Below are positions 6,224-13,800 of a stretch of DNA of 19,932 nt, one piece after another. The notes beneath the pieces were generated by a model. The model did no database searches. It was not told the DNA's origin and saw only the letters and a program-made list of their open reading frames with translations. The stretch covers positions 1 through 19,932 of the forward strand of contig JBFKAV010000051.1 of assembly GCA_041621405.1 (NCBI GenBank), given 5' to 3'. Both the position numbers and the translations under genes were made by a program. The first letter of the stretch is position 1. Every line of letters starts with the position of its first letter. Source of the DNA: JBFKAV01 sp041621405. Lineage in GTDB: Bacteria > Pseudomonadota > Alphaproteobacteria > Rhodobacterales > Rhodobacteraceae.

Positions 6224-6292
6224 TGGACCACCTCCTTTCTCAGGGTTTCGATGGCCGCAGCGTGCCACATATCTTGTGTTTGTCAAAAGGTT

Positions 6293-6916
6293 TTACACTA
6301 CGCTTTCGACAAGCCGCCGGGTGATGAGGCGGAACGGCACCAGCGCCGCCAGCGCCAGCGAGAGCTTCACCATCCAGTCGGCCACGGCAAGCGAGATCCA
6401 GAGCGGCTGCGGCGCGGCAATGCCGAGCAGCGGCAACATCTCGTTCGCCCAGGAAACGTCGTTCGCGGGCTCGAGGAAGGAGAGGCTGGCCGAGAAGGCG
6501 ACGGTGAAGAAGATCGCAGTGTCGACCAGGGAGCCGACGAGGGTGGAGGCGAGCGGCGCTCGCCACCAGCGGCCCTCGCGCAGGCGGTCGAAGACGGCGA
6601 CGTCGAGGAGCTGGGCGGTGAGGAAGGCGAGGCCGGAGCCGAGCGCGATGCGCCAGGTGACGAGCGGGCCGAACTCGCCCTCGATCTGGGTGCCGACGAA
6701 GGAGCAGAGCAGCCCGGTGACGAAGCCGGCAAGCACCACCTTGCGGGCGGCATCGGCACCGTAGACGCGGGTCATCACGTCGGTGACGAGGAAGGCCAGG
6801 GGATAGGTGAAGGCGCCCCAGGTCAGGTACTGGCCGAGGAGGAACTGCACCAGGATGTTCGAGGCCACCACGATGGCGGCCATGGCGAGGATGCCGGGAA
6901 TGAGCGGGCGGGTCAT
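6293..6916 (-). CDS. yhhQ: Queuosine precursor transporter (YhhQ/VUT family)
   Basis: A 207-residue inner-membrane protein with about six hydrophobic segments. The first is LAMAAIVVASNILVQFLLG and the last is ADWMVKLSLALAALVPF. Family hallmarks include the loop TYPLAFLVTDVMTRVYGADAARKVV (about residues 37-61) and the pair of acidic and polar membrane motifs STLVGSLVDTAIFF. E. coli YhhQ imports preQ0/preQ1 for queuosine tRNA modification. The chosen ATG at 6914-6916 begins directly before the first membrane helix. The frame extends upstream, but that part is unlike the family. No good Shine-Dalgarno is seen, and I could not find a preQ1 riboswitch in the 130 bases upstream. It may be the last gene of the operon above. 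Confidence 0.9.
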   Translation of the reverse strand: MTRPLIPGILAMAAIVVASNILVQFLLGQYLTWGAFTYPLAFLVTDVMTRVYGADAARKVVLAGFVTGLLCSFVGTQIEGEFGPLVTWRIALGSGLAFLTAQLLDVAVFDRLREGRWWRAPLASTLVGSLVDTAIFFTVAFSASLSFLEPANDVSWANEMLPLLGIAAPQPLWISLAVADWMVKLSLALAALVPFRLITRRLVESVV

Positions 6917-7032
6917 GGATGTCGGGTCCGTTTTGGCAAGGTGATCGGAGACTTGGCCCCCGGACGGCCGGGCGCGCGCCCCGATACTCCCCGGCGCGGC
7001 GGATGGCAAGGCGGAAGCTCGGGGAGGCGCGG

Positions 7033-7062
7033 GGGCAGATCCTGCCCTACCGCAGGCGGTAG
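7033..7062 (-). terminator. Twin hairpins spanning the stop codon of the phytase-like gene
   Basis: Two adjacent inverted repeats abut at base 7047. One is CTACCGC/GCGGTAG (7047-7053, 7056-7062), which contains the TAG stop. The other is GGGCAG/CTGCCC (7033-7038, 7042-7047). No T-tract follows on the minus strand, so termination would be weak. The pair may end or stabilise the transcript of the three overlapping upstream genes before yhhQ. Confidence 0.35.
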
Positions 7063-7946
7063 TCGACAAGCTCGGTGCGCTGCAGCGGATTGAAGTTGTC
7101 GTCGGAGACCATAGTCAGGCGGATCGCGCCGCTGGCGTCGGCCCAGACCGCGATGCCCTCGAGGTTGTCGTGCCAGGGCGCGTGGGTCTCGAGCAGGAGC
7201 TCGCGGGCGCCGGTGCCGTCGGGGCCGATTTCGAAGCTGCTGACGCGGCTGCGGAAGCCGAAGAGGCCCCTGAAGGCGCGCTCGAGCAGGTAGAGCTTTC
7301 CATCGGGGCCGAAATCGGCGCCCACGGGCAGGAAATCGCCGTCGCGCGGCAGGCTGAAGGCCAGCGCCCAGCCGCTGCCGTCGAAGCGCCAGACCGGGAA
7401 CGGGCGGCCGCGCCGGCCCGAACGCTCGGGCAGCGTGTGGAGTCGGCCTTCGGCGTCGATCGCCAGCGCCTCGAGGCCGGAATTCCGCTGCAGCCCGGCG
7501 AAGGCGTCGGGCCGGGGGAGCCAGCTTGCGTGGGCGTCAGGTGCGGCGTAGCTGCCGACGCGGTGGGTGTACTCGAAGGAGATGTAGAGCCGGCCCCCGG
7601 GGCCCAGCGCGAGGCCCTCGGCGTCGATCTCGGTGGCGCCGAGCGGCCTGCCTTCGGGACCGGGGATCGGGCGCGGGCCAGAGGTCTCGACCGCGGTGAC
7701 CGCGCCCTCGGCATCGCGCCGGAGGCGGCCGGTCAGAAGGCTGCCGCGGTCTGAGACCGCGACGAAGCCCAGCCCGTCGGGGCCGAGCTCGAGGCCGGAG
7801 AGGCCGCCGAAATCCGCCTCGCCGCGCGACCAGGTGTAGCTGCCGACGTACTCGGCCGGCAGCCGCGACGTGGCCATCGGCGGACCGGCCAGCAGCGCGA
7901 GCGCGGCCAGCGCCGCGATCAGCGCGAGGACAGGACGTCTTGGCAT
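7047..7946 (-). CDS. Exported phytase-like / esterase-like β-propeller protein
   Basis: A 299-residue protein beginning MPRRPVLALIAALAALALLAG, a clear Sec signal peptide with cleavage probably near residues 20-26. The mature part carries repeated GPDG/GPGG-type loops: LELGPDGLGFVAVSDRG, EGLALGPGGRLYISFEYTHR, LEALAIDAEGRLHTLPE and DFGPDGKLYLLERAF. These are typical of the 'esterase-like activity of phytase' propeller family (Phytase-like, PF13449). Real enzymatic activity in that family is mostly unproven, and the substrate is unknown. The start is set by the signal peptide; it lies inside the 3' end of mepA (28-base overlap), so translation is probably coupled. The periplasmic neighbour suggests a cell-envelope role, but this is inference only. 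Confidence 0.83.
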   Translation of the reverse strand: MPRRPVLALIAALAALALLAGPPMATSRLPAEYVGSYTWSRGEADFGGLSGLELGPDGLGFVAVSDRGSLLTGRLRRDAEGAVTAVETSGPRPIPGPEGRPLGATEIDAEGLALGPGGRLYISFEYTHRVGSYAAPDAHASWLPRPDAFAGLQRNSGLEALAIDAEGRLHTLPERSGRRGRPFPVWRFDGSGWALAFSLPRDGDFLPVGADFGPDGKLYLLERAFRGLFGFRSRVSSFEIGPDGTGARELLLETHAPWHDNLEGIAVWADASGAIRLTMVSDDNFNPLQRTELVDYRLR

Positions 7947-8821
7947 TGGCGTGGCAGGTCGGCCATCGTGTAGTCGCGCGGGCCACGCTTGCGCGGCGCG
8001 GGCGGTGCCGGCGGCGCGTTGGGGTCGGGCGGCCTCAGGTAGTCGGTGACCCACCACATCAGGCTCTCGTCGCAGCCGTCGCCGCCGTTTGAAAGCTCGC
8101 GCACGGTCGGGCTCTGGGTCTGGCAGAGGCGGCTGCCGGGCGGGCAGCGCAGCCGCACGTGGAAATGGGTGTTGTGGCCGTAAAGCGGCCGGATCTTCTG
8201 CAGCCAGGCGCGGTCGGCCCGGGTGGCGGTGCGACACATCTCGATCTTCACCGCGGCGGCGACGAAGACCCTGTCGACCCGGTCGTCGGAGGCGGCGGCC
8301 TTGAGGATCGCGTGATGGGCGCGGGTCCAGTTGCCGTTGATCGCGCGCTGGTCCTCGGTGCGGACCGAGATCGACGACAGGCTCTCGCGCTCGGCGCGGG
8401 AGAGGTTCACCCGGCGCGGCGGCAGCATCCAGATGTCGGCGTCGAGGCCAATCTGGTGCGAGTTGTGGCCCGAGGTCATCGGCCCGCCGCGGGGCTGGGA
8501 TATGTCGCCGATGTAGAGCCCGGCCCAGCCGTGGCGCGTGGCCTCGCGCGAGAGGTCCCGTATGAACTCGATCATCGCCGGGTGGCCCCAGTTGCGGTTG
8601 CGGGAAAGCCGCATCGCCTGCCAGGTCGGGCCGGTCTCGGGCAGCTCGACGAGCCCCGCGGCGCAGCCCTTGGCATAGGTGCCGATGGCGGCGGCAGGCT
8701 GCGCCGAGCCGGCGCGCATCGCACCGAAGAGGCGGTTGGCAAGCTCCTCGGCCGCGGCGGGCGCGGCCTGGGGAGGGATCAGCGCGCAGATCAGCGCGAG
8801 GCGGGCTGGGGCTCGGACCAT
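7919..8821 (-). CDS. mepA: Penicillin-insensitive murein endopeptidase (M74, LAS fold)
   Basis: A 300-residue periplasmic zinc endopeptidase that cuts D-Ala-meso-DAP cross-links in peptidoglycan. The signal peptide occupies about residues 1-24 (ALICALIPPQAAPAAA). The zinc site follows the family pattern: SHQIGLDADIW gives H122 and D129, and THFHVRL gives H219/H221. Cysteines C53, C196, C226, C233, C250 and C293 can form the disulfides expected of MepA. RNRNWGHPAMIEFIRDL (72-90) is another conserved block. The C-terminus has a Pro-rich stretch (265-277). The start codon lies 31 bases inside the MFS gene, and the stop overlaps the next gene, so the three form a tight operon. Confidence 0.95.
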   Translation of the reverse strand: MVRAPARLALICALIPPQAAPAAAEELANRLFGAMRAGSAQPAAAIGTYAKGCAAGLVELPETGPTWQAMRLSRNRNWGHPAMIEFIRDLSREATRHGWAGLYIGDISQPRGGPMTSGHNSHQIGLDADIWMLPPRRVNLSRAERESLSSISVRTEDQRAINGNWTRAHHAILKAAASDDRVDRVFVAAAVKIEMCRTATRADRAWLQKIRPLYGHNTHFHVRLRCPPGSRLCQTQSPTVRELSNGGDGCDESLMWWVTDYLRPPDPNAPPAPPAPRKRGPRDYTMADLPRQCQDVLSSR

Positions 8822-10185
8822 GCTGCTCGTTCTCCGTCCGGGTTGACCCAGACTAGCAGGACGAGGCCGATGAGGAAAAGCGCGATCAGCGGCGTGATGC
8901 CGATCTGCTGGTTGCCTGTGGCCGCCGAGACCGCGGCGATCAGCGCCGGCGCCAGGAAGGAGGTGGCCTTGCCGGAGAGCGCGAAGAGGCCGAAGGCCTC
9001 GGCGGCCCGTTCCGGCGTGGTGTGGCGGACCATCAGCGTGCGGCTCGCCGCCTGCACCGTGCCGCCGGCCGCCCCGATCAGCGCGCCGCAGACGTAGAAC
9101 ACGGCGTCGGGCAGTCGCGAGCCCTCGGCCAGCGGGATGCCGAACAGGCTCTCGCGATTCATGCCGACGACGACCGTGCAGACGGCGATCAGCACCAGGA
9201 TCGACAGGATGATCACCGGCTTCGGGCCGAAGCGGCGGTCGGCCCGGCCGCCGGCCCAGCTCGCCAGCCCGGCGGTGACGCCGCCGAGGATGCCGAAGAT
9301 GCCGATCTGGGTGATCGTCCAGCCGAGCACCCCCGAGGCGTAGACCCCGCCGAAGCCGTAGAGCCCGTTGAGCGCGTCGCGGTAGAACATCGCGGAGCCG
9401 AGGTAGGCGGCAAGGCTCTTGCGGTTCACCAGGCCGAGGATCGAGGCCCAGAGCCCGGCCAGCGCCGCGCGGGCGCGGATCGCAGTTCCCGGGGCGCGGG
9501 GCGGCTCCTTCACCCAGAGGAAGAAGGGGATCATGAAGGCCGCGTACCAGAGCGCGGTGAACGGGCCGACGAAACGGGTGCCCTCGCGGGTCGCGGGGTC
9601 GAGGCCGAAGGCCGGGGAGAGGCCGACGAGCGTGCGGCCGGTGTCGCCGTTCTCGGCGAAGAACAGAAGCATGACGGCGAGCGCCACGAGGCCGCCGAGA
9701 TAGCCGAAGGCGAAGCCGGTGCCGGAGACGGCACCGATCTCCTCGTCGCGGGCGAGCGAGGGCAGGAGCGCGTTGCAGAAGGTGGTGGCGAACTCCATGC
9801 CGAGAAAGCCGATGCCGAAGAAGATCATCGCCTGCAGCAGGAGGGGGGCCTCGGGGGCGAGCGTCCAAAGCCCGGCCGCGCCAAGCACGTAGGCCGCCGA
9901 GAAGGCCCAGATCCAGGGCATGCGGCGGCCCGATCCGTCGGCGATGGCGCCGAGGATCGGCGAGAGGAAGGCGATGGAGAGGCCGGCGACGGTTAGCCCC
10001 AGGCCCCAGAGCGCCTGCGCCTGGGCCTCGGCCTCCGCCTCGGCGAGGCCCTGGCCCATGTACTCGGCGGAGGCGAGCTTTGCGAAGTAGGGGCCGAAGA
10101 TGAAGGTGAGCAGCAGCGTGTTGTAGGGCTGGCTGGCCCAGTCGAAGAAGTACCAGCCCCAGATGCGCCTGCGCTCGGCCGTCAT
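8791..10185 (-). CDS. UMF1-type MFS permease
   Basis: A 464-residue membrane protein with about 12 predicted helices. MTAERRRIWGWYFFDWASQPYNTLLLTFIFGPYF at the N-terminus contains the FDWASQPY block characteristic of the UMF1/Atg22-like branch of the major facilitator superfamily. An MFS-type loop GAIADGSGRRMPW follows helix 2 (about residues 80-92), and GGRADRRFGPKP repeats the pattern in the second half. Substrates of bacterial UMF1 permeases are largely unknown; yeast Atg22 exports amino acids from the vacuole. The ATG at 10183-10185 places the family N-terminus correctly. Its 3' end overlaps mepA by 31 bases. An import role for wall-derived peptides or amino acids would fit the neighbour but is speculation. 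Confidence 0.88.
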   Translation of the reverse strand: MTAERRRIWGWYFFDWASQPYNTLLLTFIFGPYFAKLASAEYMGQGLAEAEAEAQAQALWGLGLTVAGLSIAFLSPILGAIADGSGRRMPWIWAFSAAYVLGAAGLWTLAPEAPLLLQAMIFFGIGFLGMEFATTFCNALLPSLARDEEIGAVSGTGFAFGYLGGLVALAVMLLFFAENGDTGRTLVGLSPAFGLDPATREGTRFVGPFTALWYAAFMIPFFLWVKEPPRAPGTAIRARAALAGLWASILGLVNRKSLAAYLGSAMFYRDALNGLYGFGGVYASGVLGWTITQIGIFGILGGVTAGLASWAGGRADRRFGPKPVIILSILVLIAVCTVVVGMNRESLFGIPLAEGSRLPDAVFYVCGALIGAAGGTVQAASRTLMVRHTTPERAAEAFGLFALSGKATSFLAPALIAAVSAATGNQQIGITPLIALFLIGLVLLVWVNPDGERAAWSEPQPASR

Positions 10186-10262
10186 CGCCCCGTCCCTGTC
10201 CCGCGCGTTCCGCCGGGTATGGCCGGGATGCTGCAAAGGCGCAAGCGGCCCGCGCCTTGGCC

Positions 10263-10790
10263 TTACGTCGGCGGCCAGGGGCGCTGGGCATCGGCCTCGG
10301 CCCAGGCCGTCACCCAGCCGGGCAGCGACGGGCCCCGTTCCGGCAGGCCCAGCTCGCGGGCCAGATCGGCCGAGGGCACGATGCCCTTGCCGCCGGTGAT
10401 CGCCATGCGCAGGAGCGCGTGCGAGCAGCATTCGCCCCGCCGCCAGATCGACTGCTCGGCATAGGTGAAGCGGTCGTCCCAGCCCAGGATGCGCGAGCGC
10501 AGCTCGAGCCGGTCGAACATCCTGACCCGGCGGCGATAGCGCACCGAGGCGCCGGCGATGACGCCGGCCCAGCGTCGCGCCCGCATCGCGCCGATCACCC
10601 CCAGCCGGCGGAACAACACCACGCGGCCGAGATCCATGATGGTGAGCGTGCGGCCGTTGTTGAGCTCCATCCAGAGGTCGATGTCCCAGGGCCAGCAGAC
10701 GAGCTGGGTGACGTGGGTCTCGCCGATCCCGAGCGGCGGCGCATTGCGGTGGACCCCGAGTTCCTTGGCGAGGCGGACGAAAGGATACAT
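10263..10790 (-). CDS. Acyl-CoA thioesterase-like hotdog protein (4HBT family)
   Basis: A 175-residue single-hotdog protein. The segment WPWDIDLWMELNNGRTLTIMDLGR (about 33-56) replaces the classic DxDxxxHxNN active-site region of 4-hydroxybenzoyl-CoA thioesterases with D-x-D-x-W-x-E-x-NN. This matches the thioesterase-like subgroup related to THEM6. The second half, YRRRVRMFDRLELRSRILGWDDRFTYAEQSIWR, has the alternating β-strand pattern of the fold. AAGGAG, 6 bases before ATG 10788-10790, decides this start over a GTG 21 bases upstream. The substrate acyl chain is unknown. It is transcribed divergently from yggT and is separated from the MFS gene by 77 bases. Confidence 0.82.
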   Translation of the reverse strand: MYPFVRLAKELGVHRNAPPLGIGETHVTQLVCWPWDIDLWMELNNGRTLTIMDLGRVVLFRRLGVIGAMRARRWAGVIAGASVRYRRRVRMFDRLELRSRILGWDDRFTYAEQSIWRRGECCSHALLRMAITGGKGIVPSADLARELGLPERGPSLPGWVTAWAEADAQRPWPPT

Positions 10791-10814
10791 TGGGCGCTCC
10801 TTCGGCGGCACACT

Positions 10815-10842
10815 GTTGCGGAAAGCGGCGTCCGGCTATACC
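10815..10842 (+). promoter_or_regulatory. Possible yggT promoter in divergent region
   Basis: The 87-base gap between the divergent thioesterase and yggT genes holds TATACC (10837-10842), the best -10 match here. TTGCGG (10816-10821) stands 15 bases upstream, which is short for a -35. It would place the yggT start codon about 35 bases past the -10. No operator symmetry is seen. Confidence 0.3.
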
Positions 10843-10877
10843 TCTCGGGCGACCGGGACAAAAGGGCCGCTAGGGAC

Positions 10878-11165
10878 ATGGCATCGCTTCTCCAGATCCT
10901 GCTTCTGATCCTCGACATCCTGTGGTTCGTGGTGATCGTCCACATCGTGATGAGCTGGCTGATCAACTTCCAGGTGCTGAACCTGCGCCAGCCCTTGGTG
11001 GCGCAGATCTGGGACGGGCTGAACCGGCTGCTCGAGCCGGTCTATTCCCGGGTCCGCCGGTTCATGCCCGATACCGGCTCGATCGACCTCTCGCCGCTGG
11101 TGGTGCTGGTCGCCGTCTATGCGCTGAGGATCGTGATCGCGAACAACCTCTACAGCTTCGGCTGA
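10878..11165 (+). CDS. yggT: YggT family inner-membrane protein
   Basis: A 95-residue protein with two hydrophobic segments: about residues 4-27 (LLQILLLILDILWFVVIVHIVMSW) and 72-90 (LSPLVVLVAVYALRIVIA). Between them NRLLEPVYSRVRRFMPDTGSIDLSP carries the family's L..P.Y...R...P..G..DLSP signature. Single-domain YggT proteins are common in alphaproteobacteria. E. coli YggT and plant YlmG relatives are linked to membrane organisation, osmotic tolerance or cell division, without a biochemical role. The ATG follows a weak AGGGA only a few bases upstream. recQ begins 86 bases downstream on the same strand. Confidence 0.9.
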   Translation: MASLLQILLLILDILWFVVIVHIVMSWLINFQVLNLRQPLVAQIWDGLNRLLEPVYSRVRRFMPDTGSIDLSPLVVLVAVYALRIVIANNLYSFG

Positions 11166-11251
11166 GGCCGGGCGTCACCGGGGTTGCCCGCCCGTCGCGG
11201 GTTTGGCACTGTCGGGGCAAACGAGCAGCCCCAGCGAACCGCCACAGGCCC

Positions 11252-13288
11252 ATGCCCGCGCCCGACGAGCTTCTCTCACGCGTCTTCGGCTTTTCCGACT
11301 TCCGCCCCGGCCAGGCCGAGATCGTGGGCGCCGTGGCGGCGGGGCGGAACGTGCTGGCGATCATGCCCACCGGGGGTGGCAAATCGCTCTGCTACCAGCT
11401 GCCGGCCCTGATGCGCGACGGCGTGACGGTGGTGATCTCGCCGCTGATCGCGCTGATGCGCGACCAGGTCCGGGCGCTGAAGGAGGCCGGGGTCGAAGCC
11501 GGGGCGCTGACTTCGGGCAATACCGAAGGCGAGACTGAGGAGGTGTTCGCCGCCCTCGACGAGGGGCGGCTCAGGCTTCTCTACATGGCGCCGGAGCGGC
11601 TTGCCTCGGGCGGCACGCTGACGCTGCTCAGGCGGATCGGAACGGCGCTCATCGCGGTCGACGAGGCGCATTGCGTCTCGCAATGGGGGCATGACTTCCG
11701 GCCCGACTACCTGAGGATTGGCGAGCTGAGGCGCGCCCTCAAGGTGCCGCTCGCGGCCTTCACCGCCACGGCGGACGCCGAGACCCGGGACGAGATCGTG
11801 GCGCGGCTGTTCGACAGCCAGGCTCCGGAGGTGTTCCTGCGCGGCTTCGACCGGCCGAACATCCACCTCGCCTTCGCCGCCAAGGACCAGCCCCGGCGTC
11901 AGATCCTGGCCTTCGCGGCGGCGCGGAAGGGGCAGCCCGGGATCGTCTATTCGGCGACGCGGGCCAAGACCGAGACGCTGGCCAAGGCGCTCGGCGAAGC
12001 GGGGCACGCGGCCTGTCACTACCACGGCGGCATGGAAGCGGACGACCGCCGGCTGGTGGAGACCCGGTTCCAGCGCGAGGACGGGCTGATTGTGGTGGCG
12101 ACGGTGGCCTTCGGCATGGGAGTGGACAAGCCCGACATCCGCTGGGTCGCCCATGCCGACCTGCCGAAGTCGATCGAGGCCTATTACCAGGAGATCGGCC
12201 GGGCAGGGCGCGACGGCGCCCCGGCCGAGACGCTGACCCTCTACGGGGCCGAGGACATCCGGCTCAGGCGGGCGCAGATCGACGAAGGACTGGCACCGCC
12301 GGAGCGCAAGGCGGCCGACCACGTTCGACTGAACGCGCTTCTGGGGCTGGCCGAGGCGCTTTCCTGCCGGCGGCAGAAGCTCCTGGCCTATTTCGGCGAG
12401 AGGGCGGAGCCGTGCGGCAACTGCGATCTCTGCGACGCGCCGCCAGAGAGCTTCGACGCGACCGAGGCGGTCAGGAAGGCGCTCTCCGCGATGCTGCGGA
12501 CCGGCGAGAGCTTCGGCGCCGGGCACCTGACCGACATCCTGGTCGGCAACGCCACCGAGAAGGCGCGCGCGCGCGGCCACGACGCGTTGCCGACCTTCGG
12601 CGTCGGGCGCGACCTCGGCCGGGCCGAGTGGGCCGCGGTGTTCCGGCAGATGGCGGCGCACGACCTGGTGCGACCGGACCCGGCGCGGCACGGGGCGCTG
12701 AGGATGACCGAGGCCGCGCGGCCGATCCTGCGCGGCGAGGCGGAGATCCTGCTCCGGCGCGACTCCATGCGCAGGGCGGCGGCTCCGGCGGCCCGGGCGC
12801 TCGTTTCCGACGAGGATGCGCCGCTGCTGGCGGCCTTGAAGGCGAAGCGGCGGGCCCTGGCCGAGGCGCAGCGGGTGCCGGCCTACGTGATCTTCGCCGA
12901 CCGGACGCTGATCGAGATGGCCGAGCGGCGGCCGGAGACGCTCGACCAGATGGCAGGGATCACCGGGGTCGGGGCGAAGAAGCTCGAAAGCTACGGCCGG
13001 ACCTTTCTCGAGGTGATCCTCGGGGAAGCGGCGCCGGAACTGCACCCGGCGCGGCGGAAGCTCGCCGGGCGGGAGGCCGGAGACGTCTACGACCGGCTGC
13101 TTCAGGCGCAGGCCGGGCTCGCGCGCGGCGAAAGCGGGGCGGAGAAGCCGCTCACCTGTTCCACCTCGCTCCTGGCGCGGGTGGCGGAGGTGCGGCCGGC
13201 GGACCTCGACGCGCTCGCCCGGCTCCTGGGAGAGCGTCGGGCCGAGCGCTTCGGCGCGGCGTTCCTCGACGTGCTGCAGGGCGGCTGA
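11252..13288 (+). CDS. recQ: ATP-dependent DNA helicase RecQ
   Basis: A 678-residue 3'-5' DNA helicase, slightly longer than E. coli RecQ (about 610), used in recombinational repair and fork rescue. Domains in order: the RecA-like core with Walker A PTGGGKSLCYQLP (K44), DEAH box VDEAHCVSQWGHDFRPDY (137-140), the aromatic-rich loop within it, and motif VI YYQEIGRAGRDG. A zinc-binding subdomain follows, with C372, C388, C391 and C394 (CGNCDLC). Next is the RQC winged helix, then an HRDC domain (about 524-592, YVIFADRTLIEMAERRP...GVGAKKLESYG). The C-terminal 80 residues after HRDC contain a second short helical block. The start at ATG 11252 matches the family N-terminus; the open frame upstream is yggT read in another frame. 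Confidence 0.97.
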   Translation: MPAPDELLSRVFGFSDFRPGQAEIVGAVAAGRNVLAIMPTGGGKSLCYQLPALMRDGVTVVISPLIALMRDQVRALKEAGVEAGALTSGNTEGETEEVFAALDEGRLRLLYMAPERLASGGTLTLLRRIGTALIAVDEAHCVSQWGHDFRPDYLRIGELRRALKVPLAAFTATADAETRDEIVARLFDSQAPEVFLRGFDRPNIHLAFAAKDQPRRQILAFAAARKGQPGIVYSATRAKTETLAKALGEAGHAACHYHGGMEADDRRLVETRFQREDGLIVVATVAFGMGVDKPDIRWVAHADLPKSIEAYYQEIGRAGRDGAPAETLTLYGAEDIRLRRAQIDEGLAPPERKAADHVRLNALLGLAEALSCRRQKLLAYFGERAEPCGNCDLCDAPPESFDATEAVRKALSAMLRTGESFGAGHLTDILVGNATEKARARGHDALPTFGVGRDLGRAEWAAVFRQMAAHDLVRPDPARHGALRMTEAARPILRGEAEILLRRDSMRRAAAPAARALVSDEDAPLLAALKAKRRALAEAQRVPAYVIFADRTLIEMAERRPETLDQMAGITGVGAKKLESYGRTFLEVILGEAAPELHPARRKLAGREAGDVYDRLLQAQAGLARGESGAEKPLTCSTSLLARVAEVRPADLDALARLLGERRAERFGAAFLDVLQGG

Positions 13289-13298
13289 GCCGGCGCGC

Positions 13299-13760
13299 TC
13301 AGTCCTTCAGCGAGGCATCGTAGGCGACAAGCTCGACCGTGTTGCCCTCCGGGTCCTCGGTGAAGATCCCGCGCCAGCCGATCCAGCCGAAGCGCTCGAC
13401 CCGGTAGGGCTGGCCGATGCGGTCGTACCAGTCCATCACCGCCTGCTGCTCGGCGAAGGGCAACGACAGCGCGAGGTGGTGCAGCGAGGAGCGCGCGCCG
13501 GTCTCCGGGGGCGCGGCGGCCTTGGGGTGCAGGCCGGGCCGCGTTTCGGCGTCGTGGCGGAAGAGGGCGAGCACGCTGGTATGGCCGCCGAAGCCCTCGG
13601 CGACGCGGAAGAAGACGATGCCGTGCCCGTCGTCGCGGGCGAGGCGTTCGAGCCCGATCACCTCCTTGTAGAACCGCGCCATGGCCTCGAGGTCGGCGCA
13701 GCGGATCGCGATCTCGCCCAGAGCGCGCGGGCGGAAGCCTCTGGCGGCGGCGTCGGTCAT
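13299..13760 (-). CDS. VOC superfamily protein (glyoxalase/dioxygenase fold)
   Basis: A 153-residue protein with the paired βαβββ modules of the vicinal oxygen chelate fold. Module one is LGEIAIRCADLEAMARFYKEVIGLE (14-38) and module two is LHHLALSLPFAEQQAVMDWYDRIGQP (93-118), ending in FTEDPEGNTVELVAYD (133-148). Likely metal ligands are E16, H95 (or H94) and E143. The fourth position, in VLALF, is Ala where a Glu or His is usual, so metal binding may be altered. The reaction is unknown; relatives include glyoxalases, extradiol dioxygenases and antibiotic-binding proteins. It converges with recQ (10 bases between the stops) and follows the histidine kinase gene by 40 bases on the same strand. 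Confidence 0.88.
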   Translation of the reverse strand: MTDAAARGFRPRALGEIAIRCADLEAMARFYKEVIGLERLARDDGHGIVFFRVAEGFGGHTSVLALFRHDAETRPGLHPKAAAPPETGARSSLHHLALSLPFAEQQAVMDWYDRIGQPYRVERFGWIGWRGIFTEDPEGNTVELVAYDASLKD

Positions 13761-13800
13761 GGCGCCAGTCTGCCGCCCCGCGCCGCCTGCGGCAAGGCGC

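Larger units (their letters stand above)
6068..6240 (-). ncRNA. Putative short transcript: extended Shine-Dalgarno, mini-ORF and terminator
   Basis: Between yhhQ and arfB the minus strand carries an organised unit of about 170 bases. It opens with an 18-base stretch complementary to the 16S rRNA 3' end, continues with an 18-codon ORF, then about 65 noncoding bases, and closes with the intrinsic terminator. TTGACA at 6281-6286 could be a -35, but no convincing -10 lies 16-18 bases away, so the 5' end is unknown. Base composition (mixed, with A-rich parts) differs from the GC-rich codon pattern around it. It could be a small mRNA, a regulatory RNA, or a yhhQ 3'-UTR-derived RNA. I do not recognise it as a known RNA family. 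Confidence 0.5.

Noticed and set aside
6223..6240. Fragment of 16S rRNA 3' end on the plus strand
   Set aside because: Only 18 bases match, and no rRNA flanks exist. The reverse strand gives a better explanation as a Shine-Dalgarno placed 7 bases before a start codon.
6265..6280. NrdR-box-like CACA-N5-TGTG dyad
   Set aside because: It is one base shorter than the NrdR consensus, has a poor centre, occurs singly, and no ribonucleotide reductase gene is near.
7947..8237. N-terminal extension of the phytase-like protein
   Set aside because: It is mepA read in another frame, Arg/Pro-rich; the signal peptide starts at 7946.
10791..10811. GTG start seven codons upstream in the thioesterase gene
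   Set aside because: AAGGAG lies inside those codons, at ideal distance from the ATG at 10788-10790.
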